Positions 8,526 through 17,095 of a stretch of 64,000 nucleotides of DNA are shown here, in pieces. Every line of letters starts with the position of its first letter. Positions within the stretch are counted from its first letter, which is position 1. The DNA is taken from the NCBI GenBank assembly GCA_018993265.1, contig JAGKSW010000049.1, positions 1 through 64,000 of the forward strand, given 5' to 3'. A program made the position numbers and the translations under genes. This DNA is from Nostoc sp. TH1S01. GTDB taxonomy: Bacteria; Cyanobacteriota; Cyanobacteriia; Cyanobacteriales; Nostocaceae. Under the pieces are notes generated by a model. It did no database searches. It was not told the origin of the DNA and was given only the letters and a program-made list of their open reading frames with translations.

Positions 8526-9485
8526 ATGAAAGGACTCTGGCTCGAAAACCAACAACTGCAACTACGCACAGATATTCCAGTTCCAGAACCGCAGATAGGG
8601 GAAGCTTTAGTACGTGTTTTACGGGCGGGAATTTGTAATACTGACCTGGAATTGCAAAGAGGTTATTATCCTTACGCTGGTATTTTGGGACACGAATTTG
8701 TTGGTGTTGTAGAACAAGGCCCAGAGAACTTAATCAATAAACGGGTAGTGGGCGAAATTAATGCAGCCTGTGGTCATTGTCGCTTCTGTCTTCGAGGACA
8801 GCCGACTCACTGCGAAAATCGTACAGTGTTAGGTATTGTGAACCGTCACGGGGCTTTTGCAGATTATCTGTGTTTACCCGTAAAAAACTTACATCCTGTA
8901 CCGGATAATGTACCTACAGATGTTGCAACTTTTACCGAACCTCTAGCCGCAGCTTTGGAAATTCAACAGCAGGTGGTTGTTTGTCCCGATGACCGGGTGT
9001 TAGTGGTGGGAGACGGTAAACTTGGTCAACTGGTAGCACAAACACTGGCTTTAACTAATTGTGATTTGTTGGTTGTGGGTCGTCATCCTGAAAAACTGGC
9101 TAACTTAGCCGCAAGAGGAATTAAAACTGGTTTAGTGGATGTAGTTACAGATAAAGCTTTTGATGTTTCTGTAGATTGTACTGGTAATCCTGAAGGATTT
9201 GCGATCGCTCGTCGCGCTTTACGCCCCCGTGGTACTCTAGTCATGAAAAGTACCTATGCAGGCAACCTGATTTTAGATGCTTCGTCTTTGGTTGTCGATG
9301 AAATCACCCTCATCGGTTCCCGTTGTGGCCCGTTCCCCGCAGCGTTGGAATTATTAGCCGCAGAAAAAGTGGACGTGAAACCCTTAATTCATTCCCATTA
9401 TCCACTGACAGAAGGTATTGCAGCTTTTGCAGAAGCACAACGTCGGGGAGTGTTAAAAGTATTGTTGGACGTTAGTAAAGTGTGA
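8526..9485 (+). CDS. Zinc-dependent alcohol dehydrogenase family protein
   Basis: A 319-residue medium-chain dehydrogenase/reductase. Catalytic zinc ligands are C37 and H56-E57 (GHEF). The structural zinc loop has C82, C85, C88 and C96 (CGHCRFC...C). The Rossmann motif GDGKLG follows at about 162-167. It therefore oxidises an alcohol or polyol with NAD(P), but the substrate is unknown. The N terminus (MKGLWLENQQLQLR) and length are typical of the short cyanobacterial members annotated as sorbitol- or threonine-dehydrogenase-like. A candidate operator lies just upstream. The gene is followed by a tandem heptamer repeat starting within its stop codon. Confidence 0.92.
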   Translation: MKGLWLENQQLQLRTDIPVPEPQIGEALVRVLRAGICNTDLELQRGYYPYAGILGHEFVGVVEQGPENLINKRVVGEINAACGHCRFCLRGQPTHCENRTVLGIVNRHGAFADYLCLPVKNLHPVPDNVPTDVATFTEPLAAALEIQQQVVVCPDDRVLVVGDGKLGQLVAQTLALTNCDLLVVGRHPEKLANLAARGIKTGLVDVVTDKAFDVSVDCTGNPEGFAIARRALRPRGTLVMKSTYAGNLILDASSLVVDEITLIGSRCGPFPAALELLAAEKVDVKPLIHSHYPLTEGIAAFAEAQRRGVLKVLLDVSKV

Positions 9486-9510
9486 AGTCTGAAGTCTGAA
9501 GTTTGAAATT
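9483..9510. repeat. Short tandem repeat, 7-bp unit TGAAGTC
   Basis: Four heptamers (TGAAGTC, TGAAGTC, TGAAGTT, TGAAATT) start in the stop codon of the dehydrogenase. They belong to the family seen at 6655. Confidence 0.85.
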
Positions 9511-9584
9511 TCTTACACCCTTACACTCTCGCTTACTGAGCGCAGCGCCGCCCTGAGCCTGTCGAAGAGTCGAAGTATGCATCC

Positions 9585-9872
9585 TTAATACAAATAAGGA
9601 TTTGTCTTTGGTTGATAGTCCATACAGTTGATTGCATCTTCTGTGTTAGCCAGTGACGGGTGTACAGTACATTTGAGGCGGTAGTCATCTGTAAAAAACT
9701 GGCAACCAGGACAGGGAATTTGGTGCATTTGTTTCGCTGTCGCTACACTATCTCGTGCTGCACTCCACAAACTCCAAGCAACAAGAATTATTAAACTCCA
9801 TGCCGTTACAAAACAAATGGGTACTAAAAATTTTTGAATCCCGTGAATGAGAAATATAATTGCTTCCAACAC
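9585..9872 (-). CDS. Small membrane protein with a cysteine-rich C-terminal domain
   Basis: A 95-residue hypothetical protein. Residues about 3-38 are strongly hydrophobic (AIIFLIHGIQ, VPICFVTAWSLIILVAWSLW) and should form one or two membrane segments. The C-terminal half carries CPGCQFF, ten further residues, another Cys (RLKCTVHP) and a later Cys (INCMDY), a zinc-ribbon or iron-site-like spacing. No family name is known to me. It stands upstream of, and on the same strand as, chlG, separated by about 185 bp containing an inverted repeat. Confidence 0.75.
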   Translation of the reverse strand: MLEAIIFLIHGIQKFLVPICFVTAWSLIILVAWSLWSAARDSVATAKQMHQIPCPGCQFFTDDYRLKCTVHPSLANTEDAINCMDYQPKTNPYLY

Positions 9873-9931
9873 GGCTGGCTAGTCCTGAGAAAAATTAACA
9901 GTTAGAAGTTATGTTATCGCAGTGCTAAGGG

Positions 9932-10042
9932 CTAAGTGCTGAGTCTCAAGAAAGATTCAAACTGCTTGATTTGTAATAAATACAAGTGTTGTGTATCAGC
10001 AATTAACTTAAAACCTGAATTTGTTGATTTCTCAGCACTTAG
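9932..10042. repeat. Inverted repeat flanking a 90-bp spacer
   Basis: CTAAGTGCTGAG (9932-9943) and CTCAGCACTTAG (10031-10042) are exact inverted copies between the small membrane protein gene and chlG. It may be a degenerate non-autonomous element or a dispersed repeat pair. The plus-strand reading frame across it is not convincing as a gene. Confidence 0.6.
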
Positions 10043-10056
10043 CACTCAGTACTTTT

Positions 10057-11106
10057 TTAAACTCCAGCATGACCTAATGCTAAACCGACAACCAGCATTC
10101 CCAGTACGAGGAATGGTTGGGCGCTGGCTTGATATTTTACGTCATTCGCTAAGGGGTCACGCAGGAAATACATATCCTGGAAGGTGATTTGGGGAATGAT
10201 TAACAATACCAAAATAGCCGCGTATAAATTCTCGTGGATGCTGACAAGATAAGCAGCCATAAAGCCTTGAAATACGTCAATCATCAAGACACAAATCCAG
10301 GCGGCAGTGGTGACACCAAACATTACTGGTAGTGATTTTAAGCCTAGTTGGCGATCGCCTTCGACACTTTTGAAGTCGTTAACAATCGCAATCCCCAATC
10401 CTGCCAAGCTGTAAATTAAGGTGAGAACCAAAACTTTCCAATTCAGTTCGCCGAATAAAGCATGACCAGCCCACCAAGGTAAGGCGATGTAACTTGCGCC
10501 TAAAGCATAATTCCCCAACCAGCCATTTTGCTTCAGTTTCAGGGGAGGAGCAGAGTAAATATAAGAAATAAATGAGCCGAAAATTGCCAGGACTGCAACG
10601 GTCGGAAATTCATGACCCGCCCAGATATCCAGCACGTAGGCTAAACCAATCCCAGAGACTAACAATACTAAAATCTGGGTGACAACTTGAGGAACAGAAA
10701 TTGCGCCGGAAGGAATGGGACGGTAAGGTTCATTAATGGCATCAATTTCGCGATCGTAAAAATCATTCATGGTTTGGGTGTAACCAGCCAGCAGCGGCCC
10801 CGAAAGTAACATACAAGCTGCGGCTTTCAAGACATTTTCTAGAGTCCAGGTATAGTTACCAGAGGAAGCTGCACCGCAGACTACGCCCCAAATTAGAGGA
10901 ATCCAGGTAATTGGTTTCATCAATTGCAGGCGAATTTTCCAAATGGAAGTTTCTCCTGGTGCTGCACCTTTCATCCCTAGTAGCTGGCGAGTTTTGGCAG
11001 ACCGTTCGCTTTCTGCTACTGTTACTGCTTCACTAGAATTATCTATTACTGAGTCTACCGCCTCAGCCGGGTTGGAATTAGGGGGTATGGGAGTTGATTC
11101 AGTCAT
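10057..11106 (-). CDS. chlG: Chlorophyll a synthase ChlG
   Basis: A 349-residue UbiA-family prenyltransferase that joins chlorophyllide a to phytyl or geranylgeranyl diphosphate, the last step of chlorophyll synthesis, in the thylakoid or plasma membrane. The first Asp-rich motif is NDFYDREIDAINEPYRPIPSG and the second is NDFKSVEGDRQLGLKSLPV. About eight or nine hydrophobic segments are visible. The N-terminal 45 residues are a polar extension, as in other cyanobacterial ChlG proteins. It is the last of three minus-strand genes (petP-like, Get3-like, chlG), with an 80-bp gap that contains a tandem repeat. Confidence 0.96.
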   Translation of the reverse strand: MTESTPIPPNSNPAEAVDSVIDNSSEAVTVAESERSAKTRQLLGMKGAAPGETSIWKIRLQLMKPITWIPLIWGVVCGAASSGNYTWTLENVLKAAACMLLSGPLLAGYTQTMNDFYDREIDAINEPYRPIPSGAISVPQVVTQILVLLVSGIGLAYVLDIWAGHEFPTVAVLAIFGSFISYIYSAPPLKLKQNGWLGNYALGASYIALPWWAGHALFGELNWKVLVLTLIYSLAGLGIAIVNDFKSVEGDRQLGLKSLPVMFGVTTAAWICVLMIDVFQGFMAAYLVSIHENLYAAILVLLIIPQITFQDMYFLRDPLANDVKYQASAQPFLVLGMLVVGLALGHAGV

Positions 11107-11123
11107 AAGATTATGTATTGGAA

Positions 11124-11152
11124 AGTATGAAGTATGAAGTATGAAGTATGAA
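11124..11152. repeat. Short tandem repeat, 7-bp unit GAAGTAT
   Basis: Four copies of the heptamer AGTATGA lie between chlG and the Get3-like gene. They are a sequence variant of the TGAAGTC arrays elsewhere in the window. Confidence 0.85.
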
Positions 11153-11186
11153 ATTTTATGGTTCAGACTTCATCCTTCATCTCAAT

Positions 11187-12287
11187 CTAAAAAGAAATAA
11201 TCAAATAGTTATTTTGGAATTTCGCTCCGGTCACAGGTCTACCACTGAGGGCTGGCGGGAGGAAGATGTTACGGCGTTGGTCGCCGGCTTCTACTGTGAC
11301 TTCTGGCCCGACTTGGGTGAGTTTTACCTGCTTTTTATCAAATCCAGGTAAGAATAAGCGTACCTGTCGGTTGTGGACATCGATTTCAATTGGTCTGGGT
11401 GCTTGGCTTGCTTGCTCCACAAAGTTGGGTAAAGCATCGATAAGCGGCTGCCAGTCACCTTGTGTAACATTCGGGACAACATTCACAGCTAACGGTGCAA
11501 ATTCCGTTGCTAAATCTGCTGTTGTTTGGTCAGCAATTTGGATAACACCACCTACCGTCAGACCAACTTGTTGCGCGCTTCCCCACAAATAACGGGCAAC
11601 GGCCACTTCAATGGGGTCATTGGTTGTTACCAAAAAAGCTGCAACTCTTTTAGGGTCAGCTAAAGCAGCTTTCCCCTTATCTAAGAAATCGTTGGCTTGG
11701 TTGGTGGGTTGAGCAAAATTGTCAGCTGTCCAATTGACATTAAAAAAACTGGTAATCAGTGGTTGAATTAATGGCGACTCTGTAAGTGTCTTGCCTAAAT
11801 CGGAGTTGACAAACAACTGTCGAAACCGCCTGACATACCAGCTAAGAGATTCTGGCAAACCCAATAGCCGCACAGTCAAAGAATCACCCGTGCCATCGTA
11901 AATAATTGCATCATATTTGCCACTGGCATCATATTCACGGATAGCATTTAAAGCGAGGGCGCTGTCCATTCCTGGCAATGCTACCAGTTCTTGACCGTAA
12001 ACCTCTTTAAAAATGGGTGTACGGAGGTATTGTGCTTCCAGTTTTTTTACTTCTTCCCAGTTGCGTTCTAACAGTACAGATGCGGGCAACTGTACTGCTT
12101 GCAAATTAGGAGCGATTTGTTGAGGATCGGCAGACAGTGTTTGATCTAGCAGGATAGGTAAAACTGGTTCTGCCAGTCCTGCTAGTAGTACACGCTTACC
12201 TTGATTTGCCAAAAGTTTAGCTGCGGCGATCGCAACTTTGCTACGCGCGATGCCGCTATTACCCAAAAATGTCAATATTAGGGACAT
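11187..12287 (-). CDS. Get3/ArsA-like protein with degenerate P-loop and C-terminal HSP20-like domain
   Basis: A protein of about 366 residues related to the ArsA/Get3 ATPases. The N terminus MSLILTFLGNSGIARSKVA aligns with the position of the deviant Walker A loop, but the expected KGGxGKT residues are replaced by GNSGIARSK, so ATP hydrolysis may be weak or lost. Residues about 290-366 (IEIDVHNRQVRLFLPGFDKK) form an alpha-crystallin-like domain found at the end of some ArsA-family proteins. The start at 12287 is favoured because the core motif begins there. An in-frame ATG at 12341 would add 18 residues. It sits between petP-like and chlG, suggesting a link with thylakoid membrane proteins. 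Confidence 0.85.
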   Translation of the reverse strand: MSLILTFLGNSGIARSKVAIAAAKLLANQGKRVLLAGLAEPVLPILLDQTLSADPQQIAPNLQAVQLPASVLLERNWEEVKKLEAQYLRTPIFKEVYGQELVALPGMDSALALNAIREYDASGKYDAIIYDGTGDSLTVRLLGLPESLSWYVRRFRQLFVNSDLGKTLTESPLIQPLITSFFNVNWTADNFAQPTNQANDFLDKGKAALADPKRVAAFLVTTNDPIEVAVARYLWGSAQQVGLTVGGVIQIADQTTADLATEFAPLAVNVVPNVTQGDWQPLIDALPNFVEQASQAPRPIEIDVHNRQVRLFLPGFDKKQVKLTQVGPEVTVEAGDQRRNIFLPPALSGRPVTGAKFQNNYLIISF

Positions 12288-12373
12288 TTCTTGATTTCCA
12301 ATTACCGCCTGTTGTTTCCACTCCAACTTAGCACTAGGCAAATACTCTTAGCTTCCGCCTGGAGTTAGCCTGA

Positions 12374-12565
12374 CTATACGGGTTTAATTTCGTCTTCAAA
12401 AAACCAAGTGGCACTATTATCTTCAAACTTCACCACTATGCCAACGCCGCTACCATCAGTCATTTTGTAGCCTTCGATAACGCCGACTTTACCTAGTTTT
12501 TGAGCAACTGAGTTGGGTACGCGATCGCGTAGACGATACACCTTAACCTTTTGTCCGATTTCCAT
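12374..12565 (-). CDS. petP: PetP-like (DUF2862) cytochrome b6f-associated protein
   Basis: A 63-residue soluble beta-rich protein of the DUF2862 family. Members in cyanobacteria and red algae have been described as PetP, a peripheral small subunit of cytochrome b6f that affects linear electron flow. The sequence MEIGQKVKVYRLRDRVP, GKVGVIEGYKMTDGSGVG and TWFFEDEIKPV is typical, with SH3-like strands. It is the first gene of a minus-strand group running into the Get3-like gene and chlG. The gap to the next start is 32 or 86 bp, depending on which Met is used. Confidence 0.85.
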   Translation of the reverse strand: MEIGQKVKVYRLRDRVPNSVAQKLGKVGVIEGYKMTDGSGVGIVVKFEDNSATWFFEDEIKPV

Positions 12566-12681
12566 GCTGCCTGATTACAATGCAATAAACCAAGTCTCAG
12601 TTTAGCGGAATCTGGGACTCATCTATCGCTTCGCTCCACTCCAAATTAAAATTAAATCAACACGCAATCAGGTATAAAACC

Positions 12682-13515
12682 ATGTTTGTCACAGCGCAAC
12701 AGCTAGAACAACAAATGCCCGATGCAACTCGGTTGTTAAGTGATGAGCCGGAAATGGAAACTTCGTTGCATTATGCACAGCTATTACTCTTAGTTACTTG
12801 CTTAGAATGGCTGTGGCGTGACCGAAATGACTATTTTATTGGTGCAAACCTGACAATATACTTTAGTCGTCAGCAATTACGAAATCGAGATTTTCGTGGC
12901 CCAGACTTTTTTTTAGTGAAGGATACGGAAAAGCGCCCCCGTAATTCTTGGGTAGTTTGGGAAGAAGATGGTCGTTATCCTGATTTAATTATTGAATTAC
13001 TCTCGGAAAGCACAGCTAACATTGATCGGAATTTAAAGAAAAGTCTCTATGAAAACCGATTTCACACACCTGAGTATTTTTGGTTTTCACCAGAAAATTT
13101 AGAATTTGCTGGTTTTGAGTTGATTGGCAATAAGTATCAACAAATCGAGCCTGATGCGCGTGGCTGGTGTTGGAGTGAGGTACTTGGCCTGTATTTAGGT
13201 GTAGAAAATGCTAAACTTCGTTACTTTACTCCTGAAGGAGACTTAGTACCAACACCAGAAGAGGTGGCGCTAAACCTGCAACAGCAAGCAATTGCAGCAT
13301 ATCAACAAGCAGTTGAGGCACAGCAACAAGTAGTCGAAGCACAGCAACAAGTAGTCGAAGCACAGCAACAAGCAGTTGAGGCACAGCAACAAGTAGTCGA
13401 AGCACAGCAGCAGTTATCTGATACTGAATTAAGATTGCATCAAGAACAGGAGCGATCGCAACGCTTGGCAGAATATTTGCGTTCTCTGGGTGTTGACCCA
13501 GACACTATGACTTGA
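12682..13515 (+). CDS. Uma2 family protein with C-terminal coiled-coil repeat
   Basis: A 277-residue Uma2 (DUF820) protein. The PD-(D/E)XK-like core spans about residues 40-175: FRGPDFFLVKD, YPDLIIELLSEST, KKSLYENRFHTPEYFWF. A glutamine-rich coiled coil follows at about 195-260, built mainly from five copies of a 7-residue unit VEAQQQV encoded by a 21-bp tandem repeat. It ends with the conserved tail AEYLRSLGVDPD. The next gene is another Uma2 member with the same tail, ten bases downstream, so the two are probably co-transcribed. Function is unknown. Confidence 0.9.
   Translation: MFVTAQQLEQQMPDATRLLSDEPEMETSLHYAQLLLLVTCLEWLWRDRNDYFIGANLTIYFSRQQLRNRDFRGPDFFLVKDTEKRPRNSWVVWEEDGRYPDLIIELLSESTANIDRNLKKSLYENRFHTPEYFWFSPENLEFAGFELIGNKYQQIEPDARGWCWSEVLGLYLGVENAKLRYFTPEGDLVPTPEEVALNLQQQAIAAYQQAVEAQQQVVEAQQQVVEAQQQAVEAQQQVVEAQQQLSDTELRLHQEQERSQRLAEYLRSLGVDPDTMT
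13312..13416 (+). repeat. Intragenic 21-bp tandem repeat, five copies
   Basis: Five in-frame 21-bp units encode heptads of the form VEAQQQV in the Uma2 protein. Because the unit equals one coiled-coil heptad, copy-number change would lengthen or shorten the coil without a frameshift. Confidence 0.9.
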
Positions 13516-13525
13516 GGTAGCAGCT

Positions 13526-14260
13526 ATGTATCAAACTGAACCACCCCGTCCCCCACAAGAAACCATGCCTACAATGTATGATTTACCCAGTGAATTGATC
13601 GGGGAATCAGGATTGCCAGACGAATTTCATTGTATTCAAGCAGATTTACTGACTGAGACTTGTCAACCTGCTAACTATTCATCAGCAGAAATTTTACTGG
13701 CGAGTGACTTAAACCTTTACTATGACCCCCGCCATCCATTGTGGTATAAACGTCCCGATTGGTACATGGTTTTAGGAGTACCGACAGCTGAACAACAGCA
13801 AGAATTACGTTTAAGTTACGTCATTTGGCAAGAGGGCGTTGCGCCATATTTAGTAGTTGAATTACTTTCCCCAAGTACAGAACAAGAAGATTTGGGACAA
13901 ACACTGCGGGAAGCCAACAAACCCCCAACTAAATGGGAAGTTTATGAGCGAATTTTGCGGGTTCCCTATTATGTTGTCTATGACCGCTACGAAAACAATT
14001 TGCGAGCTTTTAAACTCAATGGTGCTGGTTATGAGGCCATATCTTTACTAAATAATCGATTTTGGTTGAAAGAGTTAGGCTTAGGCTTAGGTCTTTGGCA
14101 AGGTACTTATCAGCAGACAACTGGTTTATGGTTACGCTGGTATAACACCGCAAATTGGATACCAACACTGAAAGAACAAGCCGAACAAGAACGCCAACGG
14201 GCTGATAAACTAGCAGAGTATTTAAGAGCGCAAGGAATTGACCCAGATAATTTGAGTTAA
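13526..14260 (+). CDS. Uma2 family (DUF820) protein
   Basis: A 244-residue Uma2 family member. Core elements are RPDWYMVLGVP, APYLVVELLSPST and the helix ending in YERILRVPYYVVYDRYENNLRAF. The C-terminal KEQAEQERQRADKLAEYLRAQGIDPD is a short coiled coil with the same tail as the upstream paralogue, but it lacks the expanded heptad repeat. It starts ten bases after the upstream Uma2 gene and is convergent with the glycosyltransferase gene, with a 10-bp gap. The pair looks like a tandem duplication that has diverged. Confidence 0.9.
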   Translation: MYQTEPPRPPQETMPTMYDLPSELIGESGLPDEFHCIQADLLTETCQPANYSSAEILLASDLNLYYDPRHPLWYKRPDWYMVLGVPTAEQQQELRLSYVIWQEGVAPYLVVELLSPSTEQEDLGQTLREANKPPTKWEVYERILRVPYYVVYDRYENNLRAFKLNGAGYEAISLLNNRFWLKELGLGLGLWQGTYQQTTGLWLRWYNTANWIPTLKEQAEQERQRADKLAEYLRAQGIDPDNLS

Positions 14261-14270
14261 TTTAGATAAT

Positions 14271-15386
14271 TCAAGCTGAATTCTTGTTCATCATTTTAAT
14301 CCACCGAGAAATTAATTCATCCCAAGAATAAATATTTTCAGTTGATATTTGGGTGCGGTCATAGTTCTGTGCTGCAATCAAAGCTTGATAAATACTACTA
14401 GCATCTCCTGGTTGATAGTAAAAAACATGAGGTCTAGAAGATGCCAGATAAGCAGGAGCCACAATTGGTAGTTGACAGTAAGTATATTGAATAATTTTGA
14501 GACTATCAGTAAAACATTCAGCCCCAGGACTATATGCTAGTGTCTGAAGGGCGATATCTGCGTGTTTAATATAGGGTATTGTGGACTCGAAGGGTAACTC
14601 TTGATAAGCTACAATATTTTTTCTTTTCGGTAAATTATTAATTGGCCCAATAATATGAAATTGCCAATTAGGAAATAATTGACTGGCTTGTTCTAAAAAG
14701 TCGTAATCAAAATGAGCGTTACCTACAAAAACGACGTTGGGCGTTTCTGAGGCTGGGTAAGGATTAACATAATCTTGGTTAAATAAATCTTTCCGAATGC
14801 CATGCAATTCTAATTCTAAATTAGGTAAGCCAGCAAATAAACGGTAAATATGTTGACTAGGGACACTGAGTAAATCAAATTGAGGGGCGATGCGTGCCTC
14901 TGTTTCTAGGACAACTGAGTGATTGCGTAGAAGGCGCAAGTCGTCAGAGACTCTATAGATAAACTGAGCTTGGGGATTAAGTTGTTTAAATCGGTCAAAT
15001 AGTAGCAAAGCTGGCGTACTCTCAAAGACAAACAAGTCTGTTTCTCGTAACAAAGGTTCTATGCTTCCTAGAGGAAATTGACCGTATAAATTGAACAAAC
15101 CACGACTGAGATGATTGAGTAATTGAGAGCGCAAATTGGCTGGATGCCAAGGTGTAAACCAGACATAACTCCATAAATTTAGACGCATTTGCTGAAGTTG
15201 GTTTGCTTCTTGTAATACAGGATAAGCAAGGCGGTAGTCTCTACGAATCACAGACAGCCAACTCAAAGCAGCAGTGACAAAAATTACTTCCCAACCCTGA
15301 TACCAAAACGCATCAGCTAGCCAATGAAACCCTGCTTTACGTTTAGAATTCCAATAATGTCCAGTAATTAAAACTACACGCTTCAT
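14271..15386 (-). CDS. GumK-like glycosyltransferase
   Basis: A 371-residue GT-B fold glycosyltransferase. The N terminus resembles the GumK (GT70) branch, whose founding member adds glucuronic acid in xanthan synthesis: HYWNSKRKAGFHWLADAF followed by VIFVTAALSWLSV and a DYRLAY segment. The second Rossmann half has VVFVGNAHFDYDF, LPFESTIPYIKHADIALQTL and a C-terminal sugar-nucleotide site with KIIQYTYCQLPIVAP. It is the left border of the polysaccharide locus, transcribed away from the uronic-acid operon, so uronic acid transfer is plausible. The donor is an inference. Confidence 0.8.
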   Translation of the reverse strand: MKRVVLITGHYWNSKRKAGFHWLADAFWYQGWEVIFVTAALSWLSVIRRDYRLAYPVLQEANQLQQMRLNLWSYVWFTPWHPANLRSQLLNHLSRGLFNLYGQFPLGSIEPLLRETDLFVFESTPALLLFDRFKQLNPQAQFIYRVSDDLRLLRNHSVVLETEARIAPQFDLLSVPSQHIYRLFAGLPNLELELHGIRKDLFNQDYVNPYPASETPNVVFVGNAHFDYDFLEQASQLFPNWQFHIIGPINNLPKRKNIVAYQELPFESTIPYIKHADIALQTLAYSPGAECFTDSLKIIQYTYCQLPIVAPAYLASSRPHVFYYQPGDASSIYQALIAAQNYDRTQISTENIYSWDELISRWIKMMNKNSA

Positions 15387-15755
15387 AACTTGTTACATAT
15401 CATCATAAATATTGCCCTCAAACTGCTAAACTAATACAACTATAGCCATCATGAAATATAAAACCAGAATTGGATTTATATAAAATTACCAATATTATTT
15501 TTTACCTATTGAGCAATTATTATGGGAATAATAAATCAACTCGATGGTTAGATTATTCTGCTTTTGGATTCTACATTTAGTTGTAGAGTCACTTTGACAG
15601 CTTAAAAAGCATTTTTTATACAGTCTTGTTAAAAGTTTTACAATAATTTTAAAAGATTTATTTTGCGATTATCCATATTGTGAAATATTGGAAATACTCT
15701 GCATAACAGCAGTCAATTTTTTACTTTTCCAGGTGTAATTATTATCCATAAAGTA
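15387..15755. other. A+T-rich divergent promoter region of the polysaccharide locus
   Basis: About 370 bp between the divergent GumK-like and WbpA-like genes. It holds one strong sigma-70 type promoter, listed separately. No reading frame or RNA gene was recognised. Confidence 0.6.
15594..15622 (+). promoter_or_regulatory. Sigma-70-type promoter for the wbp-like operon
   Basis: TTGACA (15594-15599), a 17-bp spacer and TATACA (15617-15622) make a near-consensus promoter about 130 bp before the start of the WbpA-like gene, pointing into the operon. The long leader could carry further control. Confidence 0.6.
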
Positions 15756-17084
15756 ATGTTTGAAAAACCTTCTGTTTTATTAGATTTACAAGAAAAGATT
15801 AGAACACATACAGCGATCGTTGGTGTTGTTGGTTTGGGATATGTAGGACTCCCCTTTGCTGTAGAAAAAGCCAAAGTTGGTTATCAGGTAGTGGGAATTG
15901 AGCAAAATCCCCACAGGGCGGAAAAAGTCAACATGGCTGACAACTACATCTCAGATATTAAAGATGAAGATTTGAAACAAGTTGTTAGTAGTGGCAATTT
16001 ACAAGCAGTTTTGAATTTTGATCGCGTTTCGGAGATGGACGTGATTGTTATTTGCGTACCCACCCCATTGACCAAAAATTTAACACCAAATTTGAGTTAT
16101 GTAGAAAGTGTGACTCATGCTCTTGCTAAACGCTTACGACCAGGACAGTTAGTAACCTTAGAATCTACCACCTATCCAGGCACTACAGATGAGGTAATGC
16201 GTCCAGTCTTAGAACAAATCAGTGGTTTAAAACAGGGAGAAGATTTCTTCCTTGCCCATTCGCCAGAACGAGTAGATCCAGGTAATCAACGCTACACTAC
16301 CAAAAATACTAATAAGGTAGTTGGTGCATCGGATGCTCATTCCCTGGAAGTGGCAACTTTATTTTATAAACAGACAATTGACCATGTAGTTCCCGTGAGT
16401 AGCGCCAAGGCTGCGGAATTAGTCAAGGTGTTTGAAAATACTTTCCGGGCTGTGAATATTGCCTTGGTAAATGAATTGGCGTTATTGTGCGATCGCATTG
16501 GTTTAAATGTCTGGGAAGTATTAGACGCTGCCAATACCAAACCTTTTGGCATAATGCCTTTTTATCCTGGCCCTGGTGTTGGTGGTCATTGCATCCCCAT
16601 CGACCCCCATTATTTAGAATGGAAAGCCAAAGAAGTTAATTTTAATACCCACTTTATCGCCTTGGCGGGAGAAATCAATCGCGCCATGCCATTGTTTGTC
16701 CGGGAAAAAGCCCGCCGCGTCCTGAATCATTTGGGTTTAGCCCCAGCTAAATCGAAAATTTTGGTAATTGGTACAGCTTACAAAAAAGACCTGGGTGACT
16801 GGCGAGAATCACCATCCATCATGGTAATTAATTATTTACTAGAAGATAAAATGACTGTGACTTACCATGACCCTTATGTGCCGGAAATTGAAGTTCAAGG
16901 TCAAAGTTTCTCAAGTTTGCCTTTAACTGATGAGAATATTGCGGCGGCTGACTTAGTAATTATTGCCACCGACCATAGTCAAGTCGATTATGTCAATTTA
17001 GTCGCAAAAGCCAAAGCAGTTTTAGATACCAGAGGCATCACTCGACATTTAGATTGCCTCCACGATAAAGTAACTTTGCTGTAG
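15756..17084 (+). CDS. wbpA: UDP-N-acetylglucosamine 6-dehydrogenase (WbpA type)
   Basis: A 442-residue nucleotide-sugar dehydrogenase that oxidises C6 of UDP-GlcNAc (or an epimer) to the uronic acid using two NAD+. It shows the N-terminal Rossmann motif GVVGLGYVGLPFA, VPTPL, HSPERVDPG, and the catalytic-cysteine loop GPGVGGHCIPIDP, then the second Rossmann domain VIGTAYKKDLGDWRESP. It is followed in tight order by oxidoreductase, acetyltransferase and aminotransferase genes, the set known from the Pseudomonas wbpA-B-D-E pathway. This supports UDP-GlcNAc as substrate. It has its own upstream promoter. Confidence 0.9.
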   Translation: MFEKPSVLLDLQEKIRTHTAIVGVVGLGYVGLPFAVEKAKVGYQVVGIEQNPHRAEKVNMADNYISDIKDEDLKQVVSSGNLQAVLNFDRVSEMDVIVICVPTPLTKNLTPNLSYVESVTHALAKRLRPGQLVTLESTTYPGTTDEVMRPVLEQISGLKQGEDFFLAHSPERVDPGNQRYTTKNTNKVVGASDAHSLEVATLFYKQTIDHVVPVSSAKAAELVKVFENTFRAVNIALVNELALLCDRIGLNVWEVLDAANTKPFGIMPFYPGPGVGGHCIPIDPHYLEWKAKEVNFNTHFIALAGEINRAMPLFVREKARRVLNHLGLAPAKSKILVIGTAYKKDLGDWRESPSIMVINYLLEDKMTVTYHDPYVPEIEVQGQSFSSLPLTDENIAAADLVIIATDHSQVDYVNLVAKAKAVLDTRGITRHLDCLHDKVTLL

Positions 17085-17095
17085 GGATAGGTGAA

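Noticed and set aside
9936-10187. Plus-strand reading frame of 83 codons
   Set aside because: It spans an inverted repeat and the end of chlG on the other strand, and its composition is not protein-like.
10943-11351. Two short plus-strand frames over the chlG start and the Get3-like gene end
   Set aside because: They are antisense to confident genes and contain tandem-repeat sequence.
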